This document shows positions 48,701 through 61,623 of a stretch of 64,000 bases of DNA, one piece after another. Below the pieces are notes generated by a model, which was not told the DNA's origin, searched no databases, and saw only the letters and a list, made by a program, of their open reading frames with translations. The DNA comes from Branchiostoma floridae. Its lineage: Eukaryota > Chordata > Leptocardii > Amphioxiformes > Branchiostomatidae. Location of the stretch: positions 22,590,408 through 22,654,407 of the forward strand of contig NC_049990.1 in assembly GCF_000003815.2 (NCBI RefSeq), given 5' to 3'. Each line of letters starts with the position of its first letter. Within the stretch, counting starts at the first letter, position 1. The position numbers were made by a program, and so were the translations under genes.

Positions 48701-51700
48701 ACCATAAATTCAAGAGCATATTCTGCATTGTGGCAATGGCTGCCAGATCCAAACTTACAGACCTGCAGCAACAGAAGACAACTTCTACCAACACATACAC
48801 CTTCGACAGCGCAGGATATGGTAGAGACTGCCACTCAAGAATTGATTTGTTCAGCCATCAAAGAAGATGTTGAACATGACCGAAACCCATTGTATCTAAG
48901 ATAAGCAGAGTCCAATGAACTGACTAAATATGAGATTCTTCCAGTATACAATAATTATGATATTTACATAATGCAGTTTGTAGGGCATGGTTTACATTCC
49001 AAAGGCTTTACTTACCTTTTAATGTCATTGATGTAATAAACAAGGCAGGAGTCCTTCTTGTCTAACCATTCTTCAGGGCTATGAAGAAATAAATATTGAA
49101 TATAAACACCTTTAGAAAGACAACATTATCCAAGCTATTCATAATGCAAGACAGGACAATGTTCAAGAGTTGAAAGTGCCTTTAACAAAGATGGTGAAGG
49201 CAAATTCGGTAAGCCAATTAGCACTAGTATTGAAAGTAGGCAGGAGGTAAAATAACCAAGGACATATATGATGACTAACAAGCGCAAAGGAAATGTCATA
49301 GGCAAACACAAACCAATCAGTACGAAAGACTAACATGCAACATGCAACACTAAGTCACATGCAGACATGGACAGCAAAACAGCACCACCAAGGAAAGTGC
49401 ACATGGATTGCAGAACAGAACCAGGAAAATTAGCCCATCAGCACCAAGGACAGTCGCATACATACATTGACAACAAATCAGCACCAAGGACAGTCACATA
49501 CATACATCGACAACAAATCAGCACCAAGGACAGTCACATACATACATCGACAACAAATCAGCACCAAGGACAGCCACATGCACTGCAAATCAGCACCAAG
49601 GACAGTCACATGCAGGCATGGACAGCAAATCAGCACCAAGGACAGTCACATGCAGATATGAACAGCAGCAAATCAGTACCAAGGACAGTCAAATGCAGTC
49701 ATGAACTGAAAATCAGCACCAAGAACAGTCACATTCAGACATGGACAGCAAATTGGCACCAAGGAGGATGGGCAGTTAACCCATTCTAACAACAAACTAT
49801 TGCAGTAGTATCTAGTGTATACAAGTGTTGCTGACATGCACAGTTGTCACAAAAAATCCATGCAGAAATCAGCATATAAACTACAGATTTCTTATACCGA
49901 CCTGCACACTTTCTTGAGTTCCTCCAAACTCTTCATAGTGGGGCAGAACTCAAAGTTTTTCTGATACAGCTGCTGTAGGGAAGCCTTTGCTGATGGATCA
50001 TCCATAGACCTGATGATTGGATCAACCTAAAACATACATGTACAGGATCTTACCTAATTTCTGTAATAACATAATCCTGCAAAAGCAGGTTAAGGCACTA
50101 AGGTACATATAAGTGTTGCTGAAACTTCATTAGGGGAAACTCATCAACAGCGTACATCACTCAAATAGGACCTACCTTTGTCATGATGTATGCTAGGATA
50201 TCATTGGACATTCTGTCATACTTTTGGAGTTGGTTGAGCAGGCACTGGGCAAACTGCACAATCCTCTGTTTCTCTGCAATGCCTTTGTTACCTATGGACA
50301 AAAAAGTACCATGAGGTTTTGGCAATGTTCTGTTAAGATAAAACTAGATGTTCTTTTGTAGTCCTGTGGCAAATATTTGAAACCAATTCATAAGATCAGA
50401 CAAAAGTACAGATGAATTTCACCTAAGATTACAATATTGATTTTGTGTGAGGTATAGAGGTATATCATCATCCTCGTTGCATATGAGGTATAGTGGGGTT
50501 CCTTTACCTGATGATTTCACCAACCCTTTTAAGATGTTGTAGCCAATCCCCTTTTCCATAGATGGCACCAGCCTGAAACACAATCATAGATCTGGTGGGT
50601 CATTTTTTTCAAGCAGGCATCAATATGGAACACGTATAACTCCTTTCAAAGACCACAACTATGCTGCATAGGATTCTTGTTTTCTTACTGGCACAGATAT
50701 ACAATAGAAAAGAAAGAACATCCCTTGGCTCCATTATTTATAATAGAGGTTAACAACTGTGAAATTCAATAAAGCTGACCTTGTTGTTGCTTCCTCAGTC
50801 AGCTTGTCGAGTATCTCAGGACCGTTCTCACAGATCCAGTCAGTCACAACTGTACCCCTGGGGCCGTCCGGCTGGTTCAACAGGAATGTCAGCAGCCACT
50901 TGTTTTGCTGTGAAGGCAGGTTTAATACGGGTAGATTAGGAAAACTGTACATGGTTTGATCAAATTTGTTTTCTTCAGACTAGATGTTCCTATGCATGAA
51001 AACCTACCGATCAAAGTCAGTGACTTGCCAGATTTCCATTAATCACACAACCCAGGCAACAACTGTGTAGTAATCACCATTCAGAATAGTGTAAAATTTA
51101 TGAAGCACTAATTGCCAAGCATGGATTAATGATGTGAAGGACTGGACAGGAAGGACGTTAGCCCAGCTGACTAGACTGGCCGAAGACCACCAGAAGTGGA
51201 AAGCCCTTGTGAACAGTATTACTGCCCCTACGGCCACCTGAGCTAGGGGACTGAGTGGGTGAGAATTGAGATACTAATAAAACATACAACATTTGCTTTG
51301 ATATTAAATGCAACAAAACAATGCATGTTTATGAAGACTGGATATCATCAGTATATGTTCTGTTATACATATGTATTTAAGGACTCAAGAAAGAAAAGTA
51401 ATTACATTGTAGTTGTACATTACATACTAAATGGAGGCTATAATAAAACAAACAATTTTCACATTAAGGTGAATGCTGGATGCACTGATCCAGTGTTGAT
51501 ACCAACCTTGAATGTATTAAGAATGTTCTTCATCCTCTGCTGATAAGTATAGCCGCTGCCCTTAAAACCAGGCAGTGACAGGATACAGGCCACCACGGCT
51601 TTGCCTTCCTGCACAGTAAGCATACCAAGGTTACATAGCAGATAGGCCACAGGCAAAACACCCTAAACCAGGAGAGTTGAGAGGGAGTACCAGTCCTGGC

Positions 51701-54700
51701 TATAGTCAGGCTACAATCTGCTTGTTTTTTTCCTCGTATGATAAGACTTTCTTATCTTTCATTCGATTTATGCTGTACCTACTTTTTATTGGTTCAATTT
51801 GAAAAGGCCATTTATCATAATTCCCTTGTAATTGTATATTTGCTGAAAGGTAGATTTTGTATCTTTTATTCTGCTTAATTTGTAATTCTACAAGATTATT
51901 GTTGCAATTATACAGGGATTTTATCCTTCCCTTGTAATTGTATAGCTGCTTTAACTTAAGCTAGTTTTTTTTACATTTAACATGCCTACAGGGCACAATT
52001 CAGTGTGTTCTGCACAGAAGATGCTGCCATGTACTGCTACTGGTATTTCAAAGTTCTATGATGAAATAAAAAAACCAAAGATTCTTAATCTACATGTAGC
52101 AACATCAACCTCTCACATATTGTTATTCCTATGTTTTCTAAAAACATGATCAGTAGACAGGTATCAGAACATGTACAATGAGAAGAGAAACGTATCCAAC
52201 CTTTCCCTCTATTCTAGTAGCTATACTTTCAGCATTTCTCTTGTCCACAGACTCCCTCAAGCTTTTGGCCATGTTTTCAAGAAGCTGTAAAAACACATTT
52301 GTTACGTACACATTCATACACATTACACATTCAAATATTTCTTAGCTGATTGTGAATCACTTAGCTTTAAAATCTAAAATTATTCATAGCAAGCATTGTT
52401 TATGAAAAGCATTGAAATGGTTCAAACAAACATATCAACATTTTGCACCTTCATTATTGAGTCACTTGGCTCTTCCATCTTCTTTGCACACACTAACTCC
52501 AGGAACCAGGCTATGAAGCTCAGCTGTGAATAAAACATGCACATAATGCATTTAATGGAAAAGTTTAAAACTTAAAGGTTATTCAGTTTTTATTGGCATC
52601 TCTATTATACTTTTAGCATTCATCCTGTCACTTTCAGTAGACTGGTGTATTGAAGATTCTTTTTTGCTAAGACTAAGAGTGAAGTTATAAATACTTAAAA
52701 TTTGCAATCAAACTTGTCAGGAAATATCAATGAGAATACATATATACATACATACTCATTCTCATAATGAGTTGCAACATTAACTTCCAGCAATGTATTA
52801 TTTATCATCACAGTTACCAATCACACAGTCCAGTCTCTTATTTAAAAAATTTCTTTAGTGTAAGGTATGGACAGCTTCTTATCCTAATTAAAATAGTACA
52901 TACAAAAAGTAACTTAAATGCTCTACAATTTACTTTTTTTTTAATTTCAAAATTGAAGTTACTGTCATTAAATGTTACAAATGACTAACTGTCTCATATA
53001 ACTTACATCCTCATAGAACCATTGTATTACATTCAAATGCAATGTAGTTAGTGAAAAGTTTAAAAAATGGTACATTGATAACAGCACACTTACACTATGT
53101 TGGACCTTGTCATTCCAAACCAATCCATGTATGCAGCATGTGAAGATCTCATTCTCAATATACTGTGTAGCTGGAAATATATGCACAAAATGTAAGTTGC
53201 CTTTATCTGACGTGAATGATTTTGTCATATTTTCTCCAATAAATGGGCATTCCAAATTAAAATTTGAGGAATATACTCACCTCAAATACACACCCCTACT
53301 TTGGCAACAACTTGGAGTAACTTTTAAATTTCAAACGTTTTACAAGTACAACAGTACCTTATTAAAGAAAATATGATGAGTTGATAGGCACTGTCTTAAC
53401 AGACTAAGTACAAAATCTACAGAGAGAGTGAGTAAAGGTTTCAGTACAACTTTCTTCCACAAAGGTAGATGTCAGATGTAAATACCACACCTTGCAGTTG
53501 ACCAGCTCCCCACAGGTTCTTCACACTTTCTGCCAAGGCTTTCATGATGTCCAAGAAGTCATCCTCACCAATCTGTGACACTGCTTTCGATGGCCGAACT
53601 CGAAGCGTACCATCCTGTTTCTCTTTCATCAACTCCTCTTGTACTTCCGTGCATTTTCCCACTCTAGCCATGTATACCAACACTCTACCCATCAGCTCCC
53701 TGTGAATTAAGAGGATTTGAGACATAATAACATACATGTGACACAAAATTGTGACAGTAGCTTTAGGACAAAGTCCTAAAGCGAGAGACTTAGTAGATTT
53801 AGTCTGAGAACAATATCATTATGTGCAATACCATTCGCGTTGCCTAAATGTATACATGCAGTTTTGATGTTGTTGTTTTGATGTTGTTGTGTTGTGTCGT
53901 GAAGAGTTTTAACTGACACATGAAATGGTTTAAAAAAATGTATTAATTGATTTTAATTGCCAGTGAATTTGCAGTATTGACTTGTTGGAATTTTATTTGT
54001 AAAATCGGCACAATTCAGTCGAAATTTTTCGACTGCCAAGTTCGATTAAATAAAGTTTGATTTGATTTGACTTGTAAAGTCTAATGGCAGGGAGTAATGC
54101 TGAACTTACACAACAATAAAATGTGTATATATATGAGATGATGTATATTTTTAGTAATTACTGAATATGTACATGTGTACTCATTTTTATTCCAATATCT
54201 ACTCATTTTCATTCCTCCCAACAGCAACATGCAGTTGGGCAACCTTGGCTGTACGTACTATGTGTATGCCAGCCAAACCAGTGAAATGAAAACTGTTAAA
54301 CAGCAGAATTTCAAAACATGCCACAAATTTCACAAAGCCTATCAACATCTCAAATCAGATAGTTCAAGTTGCTATTCAAAAGTCTTGGAAATGTAGTGAT
54401 CACTAACCTGTTATTTGTAAGTTCACTTACAACAGTCTTTGCTTGAAGGATGACATTTATCCTTTCTTCAGGCATCCGGTTACCTGGGATGTAAAAAGAA
54501 GTCAGAATTCTTATTCTCAACTTTACTTTTAAATCACCTTAATTTTTACCAGTAGAAAAAGGCTTTTATGCTTTGTTCCAACAGTCATTATGTTTGGCAC
54601 AGACTAACACAATATCAGCCAAGGTAATAGTTTGGCGGAAATGTCAGAAATTTTAATGTAATTCAAAAAAATTCAGGAACAAACCTATATAGTATTACAC

Positions 54701-57241
54701 ATACAGTGAATTATAAACAAATGTGAACATGGCAAAAACAGCAAACTGCTTTTTACATTGAAAGTGAAGGCAAGAAAAGTATACTCTTAAAGTAGGTTCA
54801 ATCAAGCTCAAGCTAAAAGAATAAGAGGGAAATTCATGGCTTACCATTTAAAGCAGTAGACAAAATGATTTCCAAGACTTCTTTTGCCTTTACCAAAGGG
54901 AGCTGAGAAAGTACTCTATGTTCAAGAAAATAAAGATGCAGTTAATACATAAACCTTTTACAAAATGAACATTTTGCAGAAGGGGAATTAAGAAGAGTAC
55001 AGAGTTCTCAGGCCACACAAGAGTAAACTCCAAGCAGATTCTACAATGGCATAAGATAGTACCAAACTGTCCAAGGGGTGTAGTCAGCCAAGAGGTGTCC
55101 ATTTGTCATGTAGACATGGTAGCAAAACACTCCTCTGCCAGCGTTTGATATTATCTTATGCTACTGTAGGATCTGCTTGGAGATTACATGTAACACAAGG
55201 GGAACCTTTGGTCTAGCATTCAGACAAAAGTACAGGATTGAAAAATCTTCAGAGCTAGAGGAAATCCTGATTGATATGCTTTCATCTTAAATTTCCATGA
55301 AGTTAAACCTACTTCCCCATGGCAATACTACCAGGATGTCCACATTGCAAGTCAAATCCTTCATGGCCTGCGACCCATTTTGCTACCAGGTGGCACACTT
55401 CTGACTGCCTGTAGCTGTAGTGAGCTTTGAGATCATCGCATAGTCTGATCAGCAGACAGGCAGCCAACCAGAGGTTGTTCTGAAGAAAAAACATATCAAC
55501 AAACACTATTTGTTTATCAAGGAAAGAATATCATATCTGTGCTGGCAGTTAATATTTGTAGTACATGTAAATAGCTGAGTTTCCTTACACTTTCGACGTC
55601 ACACATGTACTAAGTCAGATACAAAGAGGAAGACCGCAGCAGCCAAGACAAAAAAATAAGTGCGTGTTAAATTGTGTATTCATGTGTTGCTATATTGTAT
55701 ATTGCTATGTTGAAGTTCAGCATTCAACTGAATAACATATTCAACTTTAAGTCTTAAGAATCCTATTACAAAAAGACTCTTTAGTACTTCCAAAAGTGAA
55801 ACTCGACTGTCAGTAAAGTTGTATGTGTCAATGAAATAAGTATAATTCCATCTACTACTTTTTATACTGTCTATAGTTGTAGATCCGAGGTATTTGTTTG
55901 ATCAGAACGGTATCCAAACTCCCAATTACACTTTTACCCTTGATGCTCAAAACTGAAGATAATATTATTCAACAAACATGAGCTAACGTTACAGATACCT
56001 TGAACCCTTCCATGATTGTGGATACAGTATGAAGAGGCGCGTATGTAGATGACCAGTTTGATGCCAGCCAGCATGTTGCCGTCACAGCTCTCCCAACCTG
56101 CAACATTATCAATTTACCTTTAATTGCTGTTGTACATGTACATCAGTAAGTTCGACAGACTGTGCATTGGAGGTCCTACAAGAGTAAGTATACAAACCAA
56201 AGTATAATGCACTACCACAAAAATACACTTCAATTATGCATAAGCATAGCCCTATTCTTGCAAGGATCAAACTTTCTTGAACAACTATTTGAAGGAATGC
56301 TTAGCTAGCACTGTACTTACATGTAACTTATTCCAGAAAGGTTGGTTTGATTAGAGAGCATCTTCTGTGAACCATAAAACTGATGCGAGAAGGCAAAAAA
56401 GGTTTCGGAAAAAAAAAAAATGCATTATAAAATCTCAGTGGTCAGGCTGCAGAGAGTATATTACAAGAAATGATAGATTCTTCACTTTTGTTCTTTCACA
56501 TCTTATTCTTTGACTTTAACCATTTGACTTATTAGTGTTCATTTGACTTTGACATTAGTGTCTGTTTGCTGATACATTTCTTTTTATTTCCTGATTTACA
56601 GCATATATGTGCTCTTTTTTGCGGCTAGTTTTAAGTATCATGGTCAAAATTATTTAGGGGGGGGGGGGCAGATGAAAACTGGTGTGCATGCAGATGTTAT
56701 CCGTGGAATGTGTCAACAAGACCTTGTTCAGAAACATTTGTGGTATTGGTCAACTGGAATATTCGTCTTGCAACATTAACATTACCCTTGCCTTATTGTT
56801 CAGTGTGGTCATGTCCTCCAACACTGTTACTCTGGTCTTTGATGTTGTTATTACACTTTTGACTTGCTCTGCATACCCCTGTAAATAAGCAAAGTCTTAG
56901 ATTTAACATAGCTTGCAAGGTCCTTCCCTTACACCATTGTCTGAGGAGCATTTTCCTGATGCACATGTAAAACTTACAAAAAATCAAGGAATTTAAACCT
57001 CTGTGCAAATAGGTATAATATGTTGTTTTGTTTTGTCAATATGATGCTAGTTTTTTTCTATAACAAAATTACATGCATAGTGCTATTTGAACACCCTAAA
57101 TAATACAAAGTTCAGAAATGTATATCACAATTCCACACAACATTGATACACAAATGGGTAACACACCTGGAATTTTCCCAAAGAAATCTCCTCCAACGTC
57201 TCCTGACATGTCCATGCTATGAACCAGCTTACACACTTCTC
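42781..57241 (-). CDS. Gene B: large unrecognised helical protein, 23 exons, 5' end missing
   Basis: Exons: 57241-57167, 56878-56786, 56097-55999, 55479-55313, 54915-54845, 54483-54408, 53699-53491, 53170-53094, 52523-52449, 52284-52201, 51608-51507, 50907-50780, 50572-50508, 50291-50176, 50026-49902, 49078-49016, 48622-48466, 47942-47817, 47200-47102, 46885-46725, 46341-45797, 45330-45187 and 43421-42781 (TAG). All junctions are phase-compatible, giving 1,165 codons with no internal stop. The first about 720 residues look like a solenoid of amphipathic helices (e.g. LAACLLIRLCDDLKAHYSYR, FIAWFLELVCAKKMEEPSDS). The last about 440 are disordered, in two large exons (LLLNLPDKENPLKQNPFVQN; a Pro/Thr/Val-rich end with VPNVPPPQP) around a short ordered exon (FQLIIGRMTGKVASSSPLAE). 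This resembles HEAT-type scaffolds of nuclear complexes, but I cannot name the family. The start exon is not found. Confidence 0.8.
43501..43727. mobile_element. Harbinger-type MITE, 227 bp
   Basis: Ends AGGTGCGCTCCCATCGCACT and the near-inverse ending GTGGGAGCACACCT, with TAA duplications at 43498-43500 and 43728-43730. Inverted repeats are about 35 bp (both contain CAAGCTTGACACAAG in opposite orientations). A 3-bp TAA target duplication fits PIF/Harbinger. Confidence 0.8.
44011..45071. mobile_element. Non-autonomous DNA transposon, 1,061 bp, TTA target duplication
   Basis: Inverted ends of about 37 bp: AGCCCCGGTCACAAAGCGCG (44011) and CGCGCTTTGTGACCGGGGCT (to 45071), with TTA at 44008-44010 and 45072-45074. 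The sub-ends are rich in ATCGTACGAT. A second copy of the left end (AGCCGTGGTCACAAAGCGCG) starts near 44123, so it is partly nested. No transposase. The 3-bp duplication suggests PIF/Harbinger. Confidence 0.8.
48090..48290 (+). mobile_element. tRNA-derived SINE (copy 2)
   Basis: Same head as 21927 (GTGTTTGGCTCA, CCTGGGTTTGAATC as a decayed B box) and the block GATCTTGTGCCCCTGGGAAAGGCACTTGGCATGAC. Lies in a gene B intron. Confidence 0.65.
49435..49765 (+). repeat. Minisatellite, about 40-bp unit
   Basis: Eight or so copies of CAAATCAGCACCAAGGACAG followed by TCACAT plus a variable tail. It lies in the gene B intron between exons 50026-49902 and 49078-49016. Open frames across it are a by-product of periodicity. 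Confidence 0.8.
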
Positions 57242-57454
57242 CTAAGCACAACATAGACACAGCATCTTTCAATATCTACTGATAAATAACAGCTAGTGAC
57301 TACTCTCAACAACAGAACCGTAATATATACAAACAACTGTGGATGTTAGGATACTACAACAGTGACAAAAGTCTATATGACTGTATTCATAGCATTTGAT
57401 TAAATGCATTCAACTAATTATTCAAGCGTTGCATAATATCCTTGCAAGAATACT
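57242..57454. other. Sequence upstream of the first placed exon of gene B
   Basis: AT-rich. The start exon of gene B should lie upstream of 57241 but I did not find it. Confidence 0.3.
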
Positions 57455-57544
57455 ACTATCTTTCCTGCGCTGTGATTGGCGATGCCCATATTAGGCGAAG
57501 ACCCAATCCTAAATAAGGGCAGGATAGACTATTCACTATGCAGT
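57455..57544. promoter_or_regulatory. Promoter-like 90-bp sequence, left copy of a direct repeat
   Basis: Contains GATTGG (inverted CCAAT), CCCAATCC (CCAAT) and CCTAAATAAGGGC (TATA-like) followed by CTATTCACTATGCAGT. Identical over 90 bp to 63909-63998. It could be a host promoter or the U3 part of a long terminal repeat. Confidence 0.5.
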
Positions 57545-57581
57545 TTGACGGACTCCTCCCCACAGCCGGTTCGTCCACGCC

Positions 57582-57743
57582 ATGGCTGCGGAAACACAGA
57601 AGATCCACAGAAAGACCGCCAGCAGGTTTTCGGGGTGTAGAAGAGAGACCGAGTATTTACCTCGTTTTGCGTTTCCAGGGAGTATGGAAGATTGCCCTTT
57701 TAGTGTCATGAAGATTTCACTATTATTTTATTTTGCTTTGTGA
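57582..57743 (+). CDS. Short ORF downstream of the promoter-like repeat
   Basis: ATGGCTGCGG opens a frame of about 53 codons (MAAETQKIHRKTASRFSGCR ... KISLLFYFAL) ending at TGA. It starts about 40 bases after the promoter-like repeat, in the right place for a first ORF or first exon. No family recognised. Confidence 0.3.
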   Translation: MAAETQKIHRKTASRFSGCRRETEYLPRFAFPGSMEDCPFSVMKISLLFYFAL

Positions 57744-59109
57744 AACTGCGAGAACTTGTTGCTGCGTAGGGACGAATGTGAGTTGTCTGCATTTTGCACG
57801 TGTATCGCTCTTTGTCATGCTGAGGTCCATTCTTCTCGCAGACACTGGCGTGCCGGGCATTGTGTATGGGTTATGGAAGAAAGCATGCCTCACTGCGAGA
57901 ATAGACGCTTATTTGGGGCGTTTGTTAGACATCACAGGTATATGCAGTACTGTCTGGCAGAACGTCGACGGAGAAGGCAAGTCACACCGCCGGCACGGCC
58001 GACCCCAGCATGACTGACGCAGCAGCCTTGTGAATGAGCCGCACGTTTCATAGCACTGCAGAGCACCAGTAACACTGTTTTTGACAGTGAGACTCACCAG
58101 GGCAAGTCTGCGATATCTACGACCTTCTGGGAACGGGTAGGGAAACTTGCCGACAACAGAGAAGATAGAGTAGTTCCCTACGGGCTTAGGATTTACAAGC
58201 CAAGCAGGTACGCAAGGTTTTTGAGCTCGCCGCCATTTTTTGGCGTCTTGTGGAATTTTCCATTTTGATTTGTCTCCCTACGTTGGCTGTTTTTCTAGTG
58301 GATCTCTCGGCTGTTTTCTTTCTTGTTCCTTTATGATTTTATTTTCCTGTTGTATGATTATGGTGTGTTTTGTTGGTCAGCAACTATTCTGTCGTTCATT
58401 TCGTTTAGCGACTCGTAATTTGCATATGTTTGCGCATCGCACATGTTTCGCGTGCGCAGGTGTGAGTGATTCTATTTGATAGAATAGGCTTGGTATAATT
58501 AATCTTTTGTTGTCTCATTTGAGTTAGGTATGTTGATACAGCTGAGCCACCGCCAGGGCTGCCGTTTACCCCGTCTTTTCGCCATAGGAGCCTTTGTGAA
58601 GCGGTACAACGTTGTTCCAGTTTTCGCACGCTCGGAGCAGCGCCCGACCTTTTTTATCAAGAAAGAGTCGGAGGCTTCAACTTATCACTGGTAGCGCTAT
58701 GGGTGAGTTACGTTCTTTGAAAGGCTTTAGACAGTATTTGGTATAGTTTTTTGTCTGCCTATCACGTTTTGTGGAAGGAGTCGAACGTATTGCCTTTTTA
58801 TTTTAAGTATTTTCCTGTATTTTTTCTGTATATTTGCTTTGTTTAATTTTGAAGTTAGGTTCGGCGATTCTGGGCATTGCATTTTGTGGACCAGCCAGCA
58901 TTCAGCAACCCGAAAAGCTGAGGGACCAGGCCTCAAGACGCTCGGACAGCTGTCAACCACTGCGGCAGTTTTCCCAAGGTGTGTCCTATATCTCAGCTAG
59001 AGGTTGTTATCTTGTTGCTCGGCATGTCGGCAGACAACCTCGGGTTTGTAGCGAGATTTCAGGTGATTTGATTTTTGTTTTTTGTTTTCTGAGCCGATTT
59101 GCTTTTTTG

Positions 59110-61090
59110 TTGGGTTTGTCGCTTGACAGGTTCTTGGACAACCCTAGGTAGAAAAAAGTGTTTGCAGTTTTTTTTGTTTGGTTGGTGTCATGCAATAGTT
59201 TTAGACAATTGAACTGTTGGACAGTTTTTGTTTGCTGTTGTCGTACGACATGCTGTAAACAACCCCAGAGAGATAACAAGACTGCTGGAAAGTTTTGTTG
59301 TTGTTGTCATGCGACAGGTTGTTGGACAACCCCAGGTAAGTAACAAGACTGTTGGACAGTTTTGTTTGTTGTTGGCATGCGGCAGGTTGTTGGACAACCC
59401 CAGGTAAGTAACAAGACTATTGAATAGTTTTGTTTGTGGATGGACGACGGGTTGTGGGACAGCACCAGGCAGGTAACAGGACTGTTGGACAGTTTTTGTT
59501 TGTTGATGTACGACAGTCTGTGGGACAGCACCAGGCCAGTAACAAGACTGTTGGACAGTTTAGTTTGTTGATGTACGACAGGCTGTGGGACAGCACCAGC
59601 CAGGTAACAAGACTGTTGGACAGTTTGGTTTGTTGATCATATGATGTACGACAAGCTGTGGGACAGCACTAGGCAAGTAACAAGGCTGTTGGACAGTTTG
59701 GTTTGTTGATGTACGACAGGCTGTGGGACAGCACCAGGCAAGTAACAGGACTGTTGGACAGTTTGGTTCGTTGATGTACGATAGGCTGTGGGACAGCACT
59801 AGGCAGGTAACAAGGCTGTTGGACAGTTTGATTTGTTGATGTACGACAGGCTGTGGGACAGCACCAGCCAGGTAACAAGACTGTTGGACAGTTTGGTTTG
59901 TTGTCGTGCAACAGGCTGTGGGACAGCACCAGCCAGGTAACAAGACTGCTGGACAGTTTGGTTTGTTGATGTACGACAAGCTGTGGGACAGCACCAGGCA
60001 AGTAACAAGGCTGTTGAACAGTTTGGTTTGCTTGTCGTGTGACAGGNNNNNNNNNNNNNNNNNNNNNNNNNNNNNNNNNNNNNNNNNNNNNNNNNNNNNN
60101 NNNNNNNNNNNNNNNNNNNNNNNNNNNNNNNNNNNNNNNNNNNNNNNNNNNNNNNNNNNNNNNNNNNNNNNNNNNNNNNNNNNNNNGCACCAGCCAGGTA
60201 ACAAGACTGTAGGACAGTTTGGTTGGTTGATGCACGACAGGCTGTGGGACAGCACCAGGCAAGTAACAAGACTGTTGGACAGTTTGGTTTGTTGTCGTGC
60301 GACAGGCTGTGGGACAGCACCAGTCAGGTAACAGGACTGTTGGACAGTTTGGTTTGTTGTCGTGTGACAGGCAGTGAGACAACGCCAGGTAGAGTAACAA
60401 CAGTGTACGACAGATTTTGTTTGCTGTTGTCGTATGACAGGTTGTTGGACAACCCCGGGTAGGTAACAAGACTGTTGGACAGTTTTGTTTGTTGTTGTCG
60501 TGCGACAGGTTGGTTAGACAACCCCAGAGAAGTAAAAAGGCTGCTCGACAGTTTTGTGACGTGTGATGTCGTACGACAGATTGTTTAGCAACTCCAGGAA
60601 ACCAACAAGACTGTTGGACATTTTTTGTTTGTTGTTGTAGTGCGACAGGTTGTTAGACAACCCCAGAGAAGTAAAAAGGCTGTTAGACAGTTTTGTGGGT
60701 TGTCGTACGATAGATTGTTTAGCAACCCCAGGTAAGCAGCAAAACTGTTGGACATTTTTTGTTTGTTGTTGTCGTGTGACAGGTTGTTAGACAACCTCAG
60801 AGAATTAAAAAGGCTGTTAGACAGTTTTGTGTGTTGTTGTACGACAGATTGTTGAGTAACCCTAGATAAGCAGCAAGACTGTTGGAAAGTTTTTGGACTA
60901 GAGAAGTAAAGAGACTGTTAGACAGTTTTCTGTTATCGCACGATACGTTGTTACAAATTTGTTACCCAGGTGTTAGTGGTTGGTCGCACGACAGGTTGTT
61001 AGACAAGCCTAGGTAGGTAACATGGCTGGCGGACAGTTTTTTGTTTTGTTTGTTATGCGACAAGTTGTGGGACAACCACAGGTGGAGGTT
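59110..61090 (+). repeat. Tandem array of 65-68-bp units with hairpins and splice-like borders
   Basis: About 25-30 units of the pattern TGGACAGTTTGGTTTGTTG, then yGyACGACAG, then GGCTGTGGGACAGCACC or GGTTGTTGGACAACCCC, then AG(G)yAAGTAACAAGACTG. The left and right parts of the array are more diverged. The middle is interrupted by the gap 60047-60186. Each unit holds two small palindromes with a TGG/GGG loop. The minus strand is open in all three frames only because the unit has no stop in any phase. Confidence 0.85.
60047..60186. other. Assembly gap (140 N) inside the tandem array
   Basis: Unresolved bases. The true copy number is probably larger than assembled. Confidence 0.95.
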
Positions 61091-61623
61091 AAGACTGAAG
61101 GACAATTTTTGTGTGCTATGGAGCCGTACTATTAGTTATTGGACAGCTTCAGGCTGATAACAGGACTTGGTTTTCGTTCGGTTTGTTACTTGACAAGTCG
61201 AGGGACAACTCTAGGCTGATAGAGTTGGTCGTGCGACAGGGCAGCCACATGTAGGGAATAAGAATAGTACAGTTTGGCTTGCTGACTACGACAGGTTTTG
61301 GTTAACTTCGTGATGATACATACCGAGACTGTCCGATACTTGGTGAGGTTTGTGGCATTGCAGATTGTTGATGGACCCCGTGTAGATAACGAGAACGGCA
61401 AGGAGTTTTTAACGCGATTGAGAAAATATCTACAGAAGCACTGAAGTCGAGGCCGACAATTGTGAAGATTACGGTGTGCAATGTAGAGAATAGTACGTCG
61501 TGGATACTTTTAGGACGGACAGCACAAGATTAAAAGTTGGCACTTGTATACGTATAACTGCAAGGATTTTGAACTAATTACGAGTATCATTCGTTCGTTT
61601 TTTCGACACGCTATTGTATCGCT

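Noticed and set aside
49435-49765. CRISPR-like array or repetitive protein
   Set aside because: Units are contiguous minisatellite copies without unique spacers, in an intron of an animal gene.
57242-57454. Start exon of gene B next to the promoter-like repeat
   Set aside because: No minus-strand ATG with a phase-0 donor could be identified, so the 5' end is left open.
59560-60469. Long cysteine/proline-rich minus-strand ORFs in the tandem array (CCPTAC, NQTVQQ repeats)
   Set aside because: A unit of about 65 bp without stops shifts frame each copy, so all three frames stay open; part of the length is N bases. No start, splice or promoter context.
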